Below are positions 8,378 through 18,666 of a stretch of 64,000 nt of DNA, piece by piece. The position numbers were made by a program, and so were the translations under genes. How positions within the stretch are numbered: position 1 is the stretch's first letter; each line of letters starts with the position of its first letter. Source of the stretch: Mucilaginibacter xinganensis (lineage in GTDB: Bacteria > Bacteroidota > Bacteroidia > Sphingobacteriales > Sphingobacteriaceae); the NCBI RefSeq assembly GCF_002257585.1, contig NZ_CP022743.1:2976001-3040000 (forward strand), in the 5' to 3' direction. The notes under the pieces are model-generated. The model was not told the DNA's origin. It searched no databases and saw only the letters and a program-made list of their open reading frames with translations.

Positions 8378-8742
8378 TTGATCAGCGTTGTAAAACTCCG
8401 CACTTTCCCTATAAAATCGTCCAGGCCAAAGGGTTTGGCGATATGATCATCTGCACCGCAATCTTTTTTTATCTGCTCCAGGTCGCTATTGGCAGACACA
8501 AGGATCACGGGAATATGTTTCAGGTCATCGTGCTCTTTAATATATACACACATCGACTGCCCGTCCTCCCCTTTTAACCCAAGGTCCAGCATCACCAGGT
8601 CAACCTCCCTGTCATGCAGTTTTTGCCGCGCTCTAACTGTATCAGCAAGGCTAACCACATGGTGCCCATCTTCTTCCAGCAGGATGCTCATCATCTCAGC
8701 AATAACGGGCTCGTCTTCTATAACAAGTACATTTTTCTTCAT
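8374..8742 (-). CDS. Single-domain response regulator
   Basis: A stand-alone receiver domain of 122 residues with no output domain. The acidic pocket is VIEDEP (E9, D10), the phospho-acceptor is Asp53 in LVMLDLGLKGEDG, and the conserved Thr/Ser and Lys positions are VSANS and KPFGLDDF. Such proteins act in phosphorelays or bind partners directly. No histidine kinase is adjacent, so its partner is encoded elsewhere. The 3' end overlaps the hypothetical gene on the + strand by 4 nt. A TATAATTG box about 15-22 nt before the ATG could be its -7 element. Confidence 0.9.
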   Translation of the reverse strand: MKKNVLVIEDEPVIAEMMSILLEEDGHHVVSLADTVRARQKLHDREVDLVMLDLGLKGEDGQSMCVYIKEHDDLKHIPVILVSANSDLEQIKKDCGADDHIAKPFGLDDFIGKVRSFTTLIN

Positions 8743-8897
8743 TTTTTTATGTATGCAATTATAAGGCCATTTTGATGCTGCTTTTTTATCACAGCCTCCC
8801 GAAATCTACCGAAGCCATGTAGGGTATAAAAAGGTGTCTTGTTAGTACCTCTGCCGTAATTTTTACGCAATCATTTCCGGGTGATACGGATTACAAT

Positions 8898-9257
8898 TTA
8901 TACCGGCTGCCCAAATTGCAGCAAATAGCCGTTATTATCATAAATGGCAAATTCGCGCATCCCGTAGTCAAAAGTTTCAATAGCATACCCCGGGATGGTT
9001 ATTTCCTTAAATTGGTTCCACAGTTCATCCACGTTATCCACAGAAAAATACAGGGAACCTGTAAATTGCGGCTTTTCAAAAGGAACATGTAAGGTTGGGT
9101 AAGACACCATGATGCCCACCTCGTTGCGCGACAGCGATGCCCATGTCCAGTCTTCGGTATAACCGTCACAGGTAAAACCGAGTATTTCTATATAATATTC
9201 AACTGTATATTTAACCTGTTTAGTGTAAATCACAGGTCTTAGTGTAAGTAGCTTCAT
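8898..9257 (-). CDS. VOC-superfamily protein (glyoxalase/bleomycin-resistance fold)
   Basis: A 119-residue protein built from one beta-alpha-beta-beta-beta pair of the vicinal oxygen chelate fold. It begins MKLLTLRPVIYTKQVKYTVE with YIEILGFTC, the family's first-strand and helix signature, and ends AIYDNNGYLLQFGQPV, the usual C-terminal strand. The reaction is unknown. It follows glpF on the same strand by 44 nt and could be read through from the glycerol operon, but a link to glycerol metabolism is not evident. Confidence 0.75.
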   Translation of the reverse strand: MKLLTLRPVIYTKQVKYTVEYYIEILGFTCDGYTEDWTWASLSRNEVGIMVSYPTLHVPFEKPQFTGSLYFSVDNVDELWNQFKEITIPGYAIETFDYGMREFAIYDNNGYLLQFGQPV

Positions 9258-9301
9258 TATAATGTTAGGTTTGTGCAGCCTAAATTAACGTAAATTTTAC
9301 T

Positions 9302-10030
9302 TTATGCTAATTGCAAATATAATAAAGCAGCAATCGCGGCTCCTATAATAGGCCCCAATACAGGGATCCAGGCATATTGCCAGTCGCTTGTACCCTTGTT
9401 TTTAATAGGAAAAATAAAATGAACCATCCTCGGCCCAAGGTCGCGGGCAGGATTAATTGCGTAGCCGGTAGTGCCGCCCAGCGACAAGCCGATAACCCAA
9501 ACCAAAAAAGCAACGGGCAGCGCCCCGACTGATCCGAGGCCGATAGGGACTTTACCCGGTGTGATCTGAGCGCCTGAAATATAAAAAACCGTAAATATCA
9601 GCACAAAAGCACCGATTATTTCACTTGCGATGTTAGATACATAGTTGCGGATAGCAGGCCCTGTACAAAAAATGGCCAATATGGCATCGGGCTTGTTGGT
9701 CTTTTTAAAGTGGTCAAAATACATTATCCAAACCAAAAAAGCACCTAAAAATGCACCTGTCATTTGCGCCGCTATATAACCCGGTACAGCGGCCCAAGCA
9801 AATTTACCGGCAATAGCCAGGCCGATAGTAACAGCCGGATTGAGGTGAGCTCCGCTGTAAGGGCCTGCAACCACTACACCTACAAAAACGGCCAAACCCC
9901 AGGCGGTGGTGATCACCATCCAGCCGCTGTTATTGCCTTTGGTGTCGTTTAATAAAACGTTGGCCACTACGCCATCGCCTAACAGTATCAATAACATGGT
10001 GCCGAGCAGTTCAGCTATAAATGGTGACAT
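9302..10030 (-). CDS. glpF: Glycerol facilitator (aquaglyceroporin)
   Basis: Inner-membrane channel for glycerol uptake, 242 residues, with six membrane segments and both half-helix NPA motifs: SGAHLNPAVTIG near residue 65 and GYAINPARDLGPR near 190. The residue after the second NPA is Arg-Asp (NPARD), and the Asp is a mark of glycerol-transporting members over strict water channels. It is the third gene of a glpD-glpK-glpF run on the - strand, about 114 nt after glpK. Confidence 0.93.
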   Translation of the reverse strand: MSPFIAELLGTMLLILLGDGVVANVLLNDTKGNNSGWMVITTAWGLAVFVGVVVAGPYSGAHLNPAVTIGLAIAGKFAWAAVPGYIAAQMTGAFLGAFLVWIMYFDHFKKTNKPDAILAIFCTGPAIRNYVSNIASEIIGAFVLIFTVFYISGAQITPGKVPIGLGSVGALPVAFLVWVIGLSLGGTTGYAINPARDLGPRMVHFIFPIKNKGTSDWQYAWIPVLGPIIGAAIAALLYLQLA

Positions 10031-10144
10031 CTTAATTAAGGGGTTAAGGTTATTTGCCGCAGCAACGCAAACTCTGCGTTGCTGTTATAATTCGATTTTT
10101 AGTTTAATCATTTATTTTTCTCCGGAGAGGCAAATATTGCATCG

Positions 10145-11644
10145 CTACCGGTTTGACGACCAGCTTTGTGTTGCAGCAACCGCCCGCTTCCAGCCCGCCA
10201 TTGCAGCTTGTACTTTGTCATTGTCCGCTCCGGGTACAAAATCCCGCTCTGTTTGCCACTGTTTTTGAATCTCTTCCACATTACTCCAGTAACCTACGGC
10301 TAATCCCGCCAAATAAGCTGCGCCAAGTGCCGTGGTCTCAACAATATGTGGCCTTATCACTTTGCAGTTAAGCAAATCGGCCTGGAATTGCATCAATAAA
10401 TTATTGGCTGTTGCTCCCCCGTCAACCCTTAATTCCTTAATTTTCATCCCGGCATCAGCCTCCATAGCCTTTAACACATCCACCGTCTGGTACGCAATTG
10501 CCTCAATAGCCGCCCTTGCTATATGGCCTGCTGTTGTCCCGCGGGTAATTCCAACTATGGTGCCCCGTGCGTCAGGATCCCAGTATGGCGCACCCAAACC
10601 TGCAAACGCAGGTACAAAATATACCCCGCCCGTGTCATTAACACTTAAAGCAAGTTTTTCTACCTCTGCCGAAGTTTTGATAATTCCCAGTCCGTCGCGC
10701 AACCATTGCACCACCGCGCCGCCTATAAATATGCTTCCTTCAAACGCATATTGAATTTCGCCGTTTATCTTCCAGGCAACAGTGGTCAGCAGGTTGTTTT
10801 TCGATTCAATAAAATCGCTGCCGATGTTCATTAACATAAAGCAACCGGTCCCATAGGTATTTTTAACCATAGCCTTATCAATACACATCTGTCCAAACAG
10901 CGCGGCCTGCTGGTCGCCTGCGATTCCCGCAATCGGTATTTTGGAAGCGAAGACAGTAGTATCTGTTTCGCCATAGACCTCGCTCGACTGCTTTACTTCC
11001 GGCAACATGCTTGCCGGGATGCCAAATATTTTTAATAATTCTTCATCCCACTGCTGCGTGCTAATATTATAAAGCATGGTACGGCTGGCATTGGTTACGT
11101 CGGTAACGTGTACCCTGCCACGGGTAAATTTCCAAACCAGCCAGCTATCCACGGTCCCGAAGGCCAGCTTGCCATTGTCGGCCAGCTCCTTTGCACCATC
11201 CACATTATTCAGGATCCAATTTATTTTTGACGCGGAAAAATACGAATCGATAATCAAACCGGTTTTTGCACGAATGAGGTCAGTATGCCCCTCGTTCTTC
11301 AATTGATCACAATAAGGGGCGGTGCGGCGATCCTGCCAAACAATGGCATTATAAACAGGTAAACCTGTCTCGCGGTTCCATACAATGGTAGTTTCACGTT
11401 GGTTGGTTATGCCGATAGCGCGGATATTTTTACCATTGATCCCTATTTTAACCGTGGCCTCTGCGGCAACACCTGCCTGTGTCGACCAAATTTCGTTGGG
11501 ATCGTGTTCCACCCATCCTGGTTTTGGAAAGATCTGTTTAAACTCTTTTTGAGCGACAGATTTAATTTGTCCACTGTGATCGAAAATAATGGCACGCGAA
11601 CTGGTAGTGCCCTGGTCCAAAGCTAAAATGTATCCTTCTTCCAT
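10145..11644 (-). CDS. glpK: Glycerol kinase
   Basis: Phosphorylates incoming glycerol to sn-glycerol 3-phosphate using ATP and thereby traps it in the cell. Full length at 499 residues. FGGY-family signatures are [16 protein letters not shown] at the N-terminus, [14 protein letters not shown] near residue 80, and [19 protein letters not shown] and [17 protein letters not shown] in the C-terminal ATPase half. It lies between glpD and glpF in the same direction, so the three genes form a complete pathway from uptake to dihydroxyacetone phosphate. Confidence 0.97.
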   Translation of the reverse strand: MEEGYILALDQGTTSSRAIIFDHSGQIKSVAQKEFKQIFPKPGWVEHDPNEIWSTQAGVAAEATVKIGINGKNIRAIGITNQRETTIVWNRETGLPVYNAIVWQDRRTAPYCDQLKNEGHTDLIRAKTGLIIDSYFSASKINWILNNVDGAKELADNGKLAFGTVDSWLVWKFTRGRVHVTDVTNASRTMLYNISTQQWDEELLKIFGIPASMLPEVKQSSEVYGETDTTVFASKIPIAGIAGDQQAALFGQMCIDKAMVKNTYGTGCFMLMNIGSDFIESKNNLLTTVAWKINGEIQYAFEGSIFIGGAVVQWLRDGLGIIKTSAEVEKLALSVNDTGGVYFVPAFAGLGAPYWDPDARGTIVGITRGTTAGHIARAAIEAIAYQTVDVLKAMEADAGMKIKELRVDGGATANNLLMQFQADLLNCKVIRPHIVETTALGAAYLAGLAVGYWSNVEEIQKQWQTERDFVPGADNDKVQAAMAGWKRAVAATQSWSSNR

Positions 11645-11757
11645 GGTATGGTTTATAATTCTTGAACCCTTGCCTGTGTTTAAAACATGGTGGCAAGCCG
11701 GTACTTGAATAATGGTTATAATTGGCGTGGTTAAATTACAAATTAACCGCGAACTAA

Positions 11758-13332
11758 TTAGTCTTTTAGTAAATATCCCTGTGCCATCATATTAAAATCG
11801 ACAACCTGGGCTTTTTCCCAATCTTCGTCTTTATTAAGCTCTAAAGCCATCAGGTGCGCAACGGTTGGTGCCATATCAATGGCGGCCAGTGCGTCAAGGA
11901 AAAGTGCTCTTAACCTGCGGGCAAGCACATCTTCTAATTTACGCGCCATTTCGTGCCTTACCGCCCATATTACCTCAGCTTTGGTGTATTCCAGCCGGGG
12001 ATGCAGCAATTCAGCCCATTCCGGTTGCTCAACCATCAAAGCCAATAAAGCTTCCCTGTCACTTCCATAAACATATAGGTGATCATCTCGATCAACATCT
12101 GTTTTATTGCCGTGGATGGCCATATTCCTCGTTACAGTCGCATGGGGCTGCAGTTTAGCAACCACTATGGCTTTATCAACCGTATCCTGCGCCATGCGGC
12201 GGTAGGTTGTCCATTTACCGCCGGTTATGGTAACCAGCCCCGATGCAGAAACAATGAGCTTATGGCTGCGTGAAATCTCTTTTGTTTTGGCTGATCCTTC
12301 CTGCGGTGCGGCCAGTGGCCGCAATCCTGCAAATACACTGCGGACGTCTTGTCTTAAAGGTGGTTTTATTAAATATTTGCCGGCTGTACGCATTACGAAA
12401 TCAATTTCCTCTTCCAATGCTATCGGTTCAAGCCGGTGCTCATTTAATGGGGTATCTGTAGTGCCAATCAACAGTTTTCCATGCCACGGCACCACAAAAA
12501 GTACCCTGCCATCCTCCGTTTTAGGGATCATTATGGCATCATCACCAGCCATAAATTGCTTATCTACCACAATGTGAATGCCCTGGCTCGCTTTAACCAG
12601 CGGCTTTTTATGTGGCTCATCTTTCTGCAGTAAATCGTCAACAAACACACCTGTAGCGTTAATTACAACCTTGCCTTTTAACTGATAAATTCTGCCTGAT
12701 TCTTCATCTTTGGCTGTAACGCCACATATTTTATCGCCGGCTTTAAGCAAATCCTGCACCTTAAAATAGTTTAATACCGTTGCGCCCTGTTCCAGGCAGG
12801 TTTGCGCAAGGTTTATAGCAAGCCGCGAGTCATCAAATTGTCCGTCATGATATACTACACCACCATACAAACCTTTTTCAATAACACCGGGAAGCCGACT
12901 GATAGTCTCTTTTTTTGAAATGTGTTTTGACCTGCCGAAACTAAGCTTTCCGGCCAGCAAATCGTAAATTGTTAAACCGATGGTATAAAAAGCGCCGCTC
13001 CACCACTCGTAATTAGGGATAATGAACGATTCATTTTTAACCAGGTGTGCTGCATTTTTTAAAAGTAATCCGCGTTCGTACAGCGCTTCCCTTACCAGGC
13101 CAATATCGCCCTGTGCAAGATAACGTACACCGCCATGAACCAGTTTTGTGCTGCGGCTGGAAGTTCCCTTAGCAAAATCTGCCTGTTCAAGCAGTAAGGT
13201 TTGATACCCGCGCGATGCAGCGTCAAGCGCGGTGCCCAGGCCAGTAGCGCCACCGCCTACCACAATTATGTCCCAAACCTTTTCAGGATCGGTAATAGCA
13301 TTGACTAATTTTTCACGTCCGGTATTAACCAC
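11758..13332 (-). CDS. glpD: FAD-dependent glycerol-3-phosphate dehydrogenase
   Basis: Oxidises glycerol 3-phosphate to dihydroxyacetone phosphate, passing electrons to the quinone pool at the membrane. The product is 524 residues. The FAD dinucleotide fold is [19 protein letters not shown] near residue 23, followed by the family signature [15 protein letters not shown]. The C-terminal DAO_C domain is present ([19 protein letters not shown]). The start is GTG; an ATG shortly upstream is out of frame and ends after five codons. A TAGATTTG -7 box lies at 13371-13364 and is covered by an inverted repeat (13341-13374). It is the first gene of glpD-glpK-glpF. Confidence 0.95.
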   Translation of the reverse strand: MVNTGREKLVNAITDPEKVWDIIVVGGGATGLGTALDAASRGYQTLLLEQADFAKGTSSRSTKLVHGGVRYLAQGDIGLVREALYERGLLLKNAAHLVKNESFIIPNYEWWSGAFYTIGLTIYDLLAGKLSFGRSKHISKKETISRLPGVIEKGLYGGVVYHDGQFDDSRLAINLAQTCLEQGATVLNYFKVQDLLKAGDKICGVTAKDEESGRIYQLKGKVVINATGVFVDDLLQKDEPHKKPLVKASQGIHIVVDKQFMAGDDAIMIPKTEDGRVLFVVPWHGKLLIGTTDTPLNEHRLEPIALEEEIDFVMRTAGKYLIKPPLRQDVRSVFAGLRPLAAPQEGSAKTKEISRSHKLIVSASGLVTITGGKWTTYRRMAQDTVDKAIVVAKLQPHATVTRNMAIHGNKTDVDRDDHLYVYGSDREALLALMVEQPEWAELLHPRLEYTKAEVIWAVRHEMARKLEDVLARRLRALFLDALAAIDMAPTVAHLMALELNKDEDWEKAQVVDFNMMAQGYLLKD

Positions 13333-13340
13333 AGTCTTTC

Positions 13341-13374
13341 ATTTAGATTTAACAGGTTAGGTTCAAATCTAAAT
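13341..13374 (-). promoter_or_regulatory. glpD promoter with overlapping inverted repeat (candidate operator)
   Basis: ATTTAGATTT (13341-13350) and AAATCTAAAT (13365-13374) are perfect inverted repeats of 10 bp separated by 14 bp. On the - strand the distal arm overlaps the TAGATTTG -7 box (13371-13364) and the proximal arm lies at or just after the expected transcription start. This is a natural place for a repressor that senses glycerol or glycerol 3-phosphate. The regulator is not in the window. It could alternatively form a 5' mRNA hairpin. Confidence 0.5.
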
Positions 13375-13490
13375 ATAAGAATTGTATTATCACCACCGGC
13401 GATAAATGAACGGGAAATGATAACAGTATGTTAATTAAAATTCAACCTATTCTGTAACTAAACCTTATTCAGCAATTCCGAGTTTTAAAT

Positions 13491-14387
13491 TTATTCCACC
13501 CCTTTTACATTCATCTTTAACGTGTAAACGGCTTTGGAAGCAGTAATAAATAAAACATCCCTGTTAACCCCGCCAAAGCATAGGTTGGCTGTCCACGGTT
13601 CCGGAACGGGAATATGCCCTATTTTTTTACCCTCAGGGCTGTAAATAGTAACCCCGTTGCCGCTTATATACAAATTCCCCCGCTCATCAAGGGTTATTCC
13701 GTCGCCACCTTGCGGCGCAAACAAAGCACGTCCGGTAAGCTTACCCCCTTTGCCGATAGTGAATTTGTACATTTTATTATCGCCGATATCTGCAACATAA
13801 AGGTATTTGCCATCCGGTGTACCAACTATTCCATTAGGTTGTTTCAGGCTTGCATCCGCCAAAACAGGTTGTTTTTTGCCTTTTGGCAGGTAGTAAACTT
13901 TTTGTCCGCCGAGTTCTGATTTGGTCCTCGTCCAATAATCGCGCTGGTAATAGGGATCTGTCATAAAGATGCCCCCCTTTCCGTCTATCCAAATATCATT
14001 GGGGCCGTTCATTAAATGGCCTCCAAAATCAGTCATTATCACTTTGATTTTTTTTTTAGGACTGATAGCCCACAACTGGTTATGCTCGTCGGCACAGGTA
14101 ACCAGGTTTCCTTTTTTATCAAAATACATCCCGTTGGAACGGCCGGCATTATCCAAAAAAATCGATAATTTTCCATCAATACTATATTCCCAGATCTTGT
14201 TATTCGGCTGATCTGTAAAAAAAACGTTTCCATTTTTATCAACTGATGCCCCCTCGGTAAAAGCAAATTGGTTGGATATCAATTGCGGTTTGGATAAAGT
14301 GTCGTATAAAGCTGTATCCTGCGCGAACGCTTTTGTTGTAATAACCAGCAGTAAAACGAAACCTGCTATTTTAAAAATGCCTTTCAT
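13491..14387 (-). CDS. Exported SMP-30/gluconolactonase-like beta-propeller protein
   Basis: Predicted periplasmic sugar-lactone hydrolase or related enzyme, 298 residues. A signal peptide covers residues 1-22 (IAGFVLLLVITTKAFAQ). The rest is a six-bladed propeller with SMP-30 features: FTEGASVDKNGNVFFTDQPNN, the metal-site stretch MNGPNDIWIDGKGGIFMTDP, and PNGIVGTPDGKYLYVADIGDN. It starts 6 nt after the GH29 fucosidase stop on the same strand, so the two are translated from one mRNA. This suggests it acts on a sugar acid lactone derived from the same glycan, but the substrate is not shown by sequence. Confidence 0.85.
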   Translation of the reverse strand: MKGIFKIAGFVLLLVITTKAFAQDTALYDTLSKPQLISNQFAFTEGASVDKNGNVFFTDQPNNKIWEYSIDGKLSIFLDNAGRSNGMYFDKKGNLVTCADEHNQLWAISPKKKIKVIMTDFGGHLMNGPNDIWIDGKGGIFMTDPYYQRDYWTRTKSELGGQKVYYLPKGKKQPVLADASLKQPNGIVGTPDGKYLYVADIGDNKMYKFTIGKGGKLTGRALFAPQGGDGITLDERGNLYISGNGVTIYSPEGKKIGHIPVPEPWTANLCFGGVNRDVLFITASKAVYTLKMNVKGVE

Positions 14388-14393
14388 GCTGTT

Positions 14394-15884
14394 TTAAATT
14401 TTACCTGCTTCTTTATATAACCCAAAATCACTTAACGCAATGCCTGTTGCAGCTTTTGTTATTCGTAACCTAACCTTACTGGCCGTCACATCTTGCGGCA
14501 GGCGAATTAGCCGGTTACCGCCAATACTTGTAGCGGCGGCAATCTGCACCCACTTACCATCTTGCCAGGCGTCAACAGCAACCGCATCTATCCGCTGGCC
14601 AAGTTTAATATTTTCCCTGAGCCTTATAACATTAAATACTTTTTCGCTGTGGAGATTTAAAGTCAGCTCTGGTGTTTTTACGCTGTCATCAGTAGCCCAA
14701 TAGCTATAGCGATTTTCATCCAGCAGGTTCGCAGCGCCGTATTTTGCCTTATTACCGCCTCTTGTATTACTTGCTTTAAGCGCAGCCCCTTTAGCCAGGT
14801 TTACGGCAAATGTTTTTTTAAGGATCGCCCCGAACTCCTTCAAAGATTTTACATCATTTTCATATAACAAGCCCCTCCTGTCCGGCGACAGCCCCAGGTC
14901 GAGCGCAGCACCTCTCCCAACACTTTGATAATAAAGACTTAACAACGTATCGGGCGATTTAACTTTATCATCCTGGTCTTTATGGTAAAACCATCCCGGG
15001 CGTAAAGAAACATCACATTCAGCCGGCATCCAGAATTTGCCATCCCGCTGCCCTTCGGTGCCTTCATAATCTTTAGTGTAGCCGTTACCGGCCTCTTTTC
15101 CTTCATCGGGGGCGTGCGGCGTGTAGGTTGCCCAGCTGGTTTCGCCGGCATGGCCATTCTCGTTACCAACCCAACGCACATCAGGGCCTACATCGCCAAA
15201 CAGAACAGCATTGGGTTGCATCCTGCGCGGTATTGCCCAGGTATCTTTCCAGCCGTAGTAAGTAGACCGGTCAATTTTTCTCACCTCCTTTGCACCGCCG
15301 TAATAACCATCTCCCCCATTTGCGCCATCAAACCACGAAATAAATACGGGGCCGTAGTGGGCGTATAACTCCTCAAGTTGTTTACGATATACTTCGGTTA
15401 CATATTCCGGCTTTCCATAAAGCGCACTGTTCCTGTCCCAGGGTGAGCAGTAAACGCCCATTTTCATACCTAATTTGTTACAGGCGTCTCTGTATTCCTG
15501 TAAAATATCGCCTTTCCCGTTTTTATACGGACTTTTTGAAATATTGTGTTCCGTGGTTTTTGTAGGCCACAAACAAAAACCGTCATGATGCTTGGCAACC
15601 ACTACAATTCCTTTAAAACCACCTGCCTTTGCTGCGCCAACAATCTGCATGGCATCAAATTGCGTGGGATTAAAAATAGCGGGATCTTCATCACCATACC
15701 CCCATTCCTTATTGGTGTACGTGTCGGGTCCGAAATGAATAATGCAATACATTCCTGTTTCCTGCCAGTTTAGCTGGCCTTTGGTAGGCAGCGGTCCGTA
15801 CGGCTTTGGTGCCGGCTGCGACACGGCTAAACTACCCGCCAGTAACAAGACAGGTAATAACAGGTTTTTCATTGTTAAGATCAT
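14394..15884 (-). CDS. Exported alpha-L-fucosidase (GH29)
   Basis: Predicted retaining alpha-L-fucosidase that trims terminal fucose from glycans outside the cytoplasm. The product is 496 residues, or 492 if it starts at the second ATG (15872), which gives the cleaner signal peptide MKNLLLPVLLLAGSLAVSQ. The GH29 catalytic domain spans about 35-350: WQETGMYCIIHFGPDTYT, VVVAKHHDGFCLWP, and the nucleophile Asp in FISWFDGANGG. A C-terminal discoidin-like (F5/8 type C) domain from about 365 contains SYWATDD. It is co-transcribed with the SMP-30 gene and divergent from a GH3 enzyme, so the region forms a small glycan-degradation locus without SusC/SusD. Confidence 0.92.
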   Translation of the reverse strand: MILTMKNLLLPVLLLAGSLAVSQPAPKPYGPLPTKGQLNWQETGMYCIIHFGPDTYTNKEWGYGDEDPAIFNPTQFDAMQIVGAAKAGGFKGIVVVAKHHDGFCLWPTKTTEHNISKSPYKNGKGDILQEYRDACNKLGMKMGVYCSPWDRNSALYGKPEYVTEVYRKQLEELYAHYGPVFISWFDGANGGDGYYGGAKEVRKIDRSTYYGWKDTWAIPRRMQPNAVLFGDVGPDVRWVGNENGHAGETSWATYTPHAPDEGKEAGNGYTKDYEGTEGQRDGKFWMPAECDVSLRPGWFYHKDQDDKVKSPDTLLSLYYQSVGRGAALDLGLSPDRRGLLYENDVKSLKEFGAILKKTFAVNLAKGAALKASNTRGGNKAKYGAANLLDENRYSYWATDDSVKTPELTLNLHSEKVFNVIRLRENIKLGQRIDAVAVDAWQDGKWVQIAAATSIGGNRLIRLPQDVTASKVRLRITKAATGIALSDFGLYKEAGKI

Positions 15885-16003
15885 TTATTGAAGATAAATT
15901 TATATTGATTTTGCTAATGTAAATGTTTTCGACAAAATTATAGCAGCAATATATTCATCGCGCGCAGTGAATTCTGCTTCAAACAAATTAAATTAGCGCA
16001 CTT

Positions 16004-18175
16004 ATGCGTAAGAAAATAAAATTTCCCATTGTTGTATTAATCGCAATGGTCTTCACTCCCGGCTTACTCCGGGCGCAGGAAAAATCAATCTATAAAGATC
16101 AGGCTCAAACTATTGATAACCGCGTGAAAGACCTGGTGTCAAAGCTCACTTTAGAGGAAAAAATATCGCTGTTAGGGTATAACAGCAAGGCAATTCCCAG
16201 GCTTGGCATCCCGGCATATAATTGGTGGAACGAAGCACTGCATGGTGTTGCCCGCGCCGGCGAAGCAACCATATTCCCTCAGGCTATTGGCATGGCTGCT
16301 ACATTTAACAACGAACTGCTGAAACAGGTGTCAACAGCCATCTCAACTGAAGCAAGGGCAAAATATAACCTTGCGATTGCACAAGACAGGCACCTGCAGT
16401 ACATGGGGCTCACCTTTTGGACGCCAAATATCAATATTTTTCGCGACCCGCGCTGGGGACGCGGACAGGAAACCTATGGTGAGGATCCTTATTTAACGGC
16501 CACTATGGGTACTGCTTTTTTAAAAGGTTTACAGGGCGACGATCCCAGCCATTTAAAAACGTCCGCTACGGCCAAGCATTTTGCCGTTCACAGCGGCCCT
16601 GAGGCTACCCGTGACTATTTTGATGCTGTAGTTGATGAAAAGGATCTGCGCGAAACTTACCTTTATGCCTTCCATGCATTGGTAAACGGCGGTGTTGAAT
16701 CAGTAATGAGCGCCTACAATAAAATTAACGGCACACCAAGTTCTATCAATAAAATGCTCTTGTCTGACATTTTGAGAAAAGAGTGGGGTTTTAAAGGACA
16801 TGTTGTAACTGATTGCGGTGCCCTTGACGACGTGTATTCCACCCATAAATCGCTTGATGGCCCGGTAGAAACCGCAGCGGCAGCGATAAAAGCGGGTATT
16901 AACCTTGATTGTTCCACCGTTTTGCAAAATGATGCATTAAAGGCAGTTCAAAAAGGTTTGCTTACCGAAAACGAAATTAATACTGCATTGACTGCCCTAT
17001 TGCGCACTGAATTTAAATTAGGGTTTTATGATGATGCCAAATTATCGCCTTATTACAACTACGGTGCCGACAGCGTTCATAACAATGCTCATATTGCCCT
17101 TGCGCGCAAAGCGGCGCAACAAAGTATGGTACTGCTTAAAAATGATCATAATGTTTTGCCACTCAAAAAAAGCGGTTATCCCAGCTTAATGGTGCTTGGG
17201 CCAAATGCGGCGTCGCTTGACGCCATAATTGGCAACTACCATGGTACCAGCAGCAAAGTTGTAAATTTTGTGGAAGGCATCACCGCTGCTGTCGGGCCCG
17301 GTACCAGGGTTGAATACGACCAGGGGTCTGATTATAAAGACACTACTCATTTTGGCGGCACCTGGGCGGCAGGCAATGCTGATGCCACCATTGCAGTGAT
17401 CGGACTATCACCTGTTCTGGAGGGCGAAGCCGGCGATGCGTTTTTATCAGAAACAGGTGGCGACCGTAAAAACTTAAGTTTGCCGGCAAGCGAAATCGCT
17501 TTTATGAAAGCGTTAAGAAAATCAGTAAAAAACAAACCGATAATTGCGGTTATTACTGCCGGAAGTGATATCGATATTGACGCTATAGCGCCCTATGCTG
17601 ATGCTATCATTTTAGCATGGTATCCGGGCGAGCAAGCCGGAAATGCACTCGCTGATCTTGTTTTTGGGGATATTTCACCATCAGGGCACCTGCCGCTTAC
17701 TTTTTATAAAGCGTTGAGCAATGTTCCGGATTATAAAGACTACAGCATGAAAGGCCGCACTTACCGCTACTATACAGGGCCGGTGCAATTTCCGTTTGGC
17801 TTTGGTTTAAGCTATACTTCGTTTGGTTATTCGGTACAGGATCAGTTTAAAACTCATTATAAAACAACAGACACTTTAAGCGTTGAAGTAAAGGTTAAAA
17901 ATACCGGGCAAATGGATGGCGACGAGGTGGTTCAGGCTTATATTGAATATCCTAAAATTGACCGGATGCCGGTGAGAGAGTTAAAAAGCTTTAAACGGAT
18001 TTCAGTAAACAAGGGAGCTGATCAAACTGTAACCATCCGCATTCCGGTGAATGAATTGCAGAAATGGGATATGACATCGCATAAATGGAAGATATATCCC
18101 GGTAGTTACAAATTGATATTGGGCAGCAACGCGCGGGATGAAAAACTTAACCTGCCATTTACCGTTGGCAAATAA
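16004..18175 (+). CDS. Exported GH3 glycosidase (beta-glucosidase/beta-xylosidase type)
   Basis: Predicted secreted or periplasmic beta-glycosidase of 723 residues with a signal peptide at 1-25 (FPIVVLIAMVFTPGLLRAQ). The GH3 N-terminal barrel includes GIPAYNWWNEALHGVAR, DPRWGRGQETYGEDP and KHFAVHSGPEATRDYFD. The catalytic nucleophile Asp lies in GHVVTDCGALDDV near residue 270. The C-terminal domain follows (QSMVLLKNDHNVLPLKK), and a fibronectin III-like domain ends the protein from about 625. The WWNEALHG and TDCGA context resembles the beta-xylosidase branch, so beta-D-xylosides or glucosides are likely. It is divergent from the GH29 gene across 119 bp. Confidence 0.93.
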   Translation: MRKKIKFPIVVLIAMVFTPGLLRAQEKSIYKDQAQTIDNRVKDLVSKLTLEEKISLLGYNSKAIPRLGIPAYNWWNEALHGVARAGEATIFPQAIGMAATFNNELLKQVSTAISTEARAKYNLAIAQDRHLQYMGLTFWTPNINIFRDPRWGRGQETYGEDPYLTATMGTAFLKGLQGDDPSHLKTSATAKHFAVHSGPEATRDYFDAVVDEKDLRETYLYAFHALVNGGVESVMSAYNKINGTPSSINKMLLSDILRKEWGFKGHVVTDCGALDDVYSTHKSLDGPVETAAAAIKAGINLDCSTVLQNDALKAVQKGLLTENEINTALTALLRTEFKLGFYDDAKLSPYYNYGADSVHNNAHIALARKAAQQSMVLLKNDHNVLPLKKSGYPSLMVLGPNAASLDAIIGNYHGTSSKVVNFVEGITAAVGPGTRVEYDQGSDYKDTTHFGGTWAAGNADATIAVIGLSPVLEGEAGDAFLSETGGDRKNLSLPASEIAFMKALRKSVKNKPIIAVITAGSDIDIDAIAPYADAIILAWYPGEQAGNALADLVFGDISPSGHLPLTFYKALSNVPDYKDYSMKGRTYRYYTGPVQFPFGFGLSYTSFGYSVQDQFKTHYKTTDTLSVEVKVKNTGQMDGDEVVQAYIEYPKIDRMPVRELKSFKRISVNKGADQTVTIRIPVNELQKWDMTSHKWKIYPGSYKLILGSNARDEKLNLPFTVGK

Positions 18176-18186
18176 AATCTATTGGC

Positions 18187-18648
18187 TTGTATAGTAAAGA
18201 CGAAGTATCACAGCTGAAGCAGCAATTTTGGACAGCCTTTGGTCAATACATTGCACCACAGCTTTCTGCCGAAGGATTGAGGGTGAACTGGATAAATTAC
18301 AAGACCGGGTTAAAGCATGTATATTTTAAAATGCAGGCTGATAAACGTTCTGCCGTTATTGCCATTGAACTTACTCACCCCGACCCTGGCATACAGGAGT
18401 TGTTTTTTGAGCAGTTTAAAGAATTTAAAAATATAATGCATGCTGCACTTGAAGAACCCTGGACTTGGGAACTGCATGCACAGGATGAATATGGTAAAAC
18501 CATTAGCAGGATTTATAAACAAATAGACGGCGTGAGCATCTTCAATAAAAGCGACTGGCCTTCACTGATCTCTTTTTTTAAACCCCGCATCATTGCGCTT
18601 GATGAATTCTGGAACGATGTAAAATACGGATTTGATGCTTTGAAGTAA
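18187..18648 (+). CDS. DUF4268-family protein
   Basis: A cytoplasmic 153-residue protein of unknown function matching the DUF4268 pattern (VSQLKQQFWTAFGQYIAPQL; HVYFKMQADKRSAVIAIEL; WPSLISFFKPRIIALDEFWNDVK). The start is TTG at 18187. The next in-frame Met is about 45 residues later and would cut into the conserved part, so TTG is the likely start. It follows the GH3 gene by 11 nt and precedes the DUF763 gene by 18 nt. The latter has its own promoter box. Confidence 0.75.
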   Translation: MYSKDEVSQLKQQFWTAFGQYIAPQLSAEGLRVNWINYKTGLKHVYFKMQADKRSAVIAIELTHPDPGIQELFFEQFKEFKNIMHAALEEPWTWELHAQDEYGKTISRIYKQIDGVSIFNKSDWPSLISFFKPRIIALDEFWNDVKYGFDALK

Positions 18649-18653
18649 TTTGC

Positions 18654-18661
18654 TAATTTTG
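18654..18661 (+). promoter_or_regulatory. -7 box of the DUF763 gene, 5 nt before ATG
   Basis: TAATTTTG matches TAnnTTTG and is followed by TTAGC and the ATG at 18667. The distance implies a leaderless or nearly leaderless mRNA, as at hscB and argS. Confidence 0.55.
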
Positions 18662-18666
18662 TTAGC

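Noticed and set aside
10332..10754. 140-codon frame on the + strand inside glpK
   Set aside because: Shadow of glpK, a complete and well-conserved gene on the other strand.
12227..12577. Long open frame on the + strand inside glpD
   Set aside because: It is a shadow of glpD on the opposite strand. The glpD protein has all family motifs and the shadow product resembles nothing.
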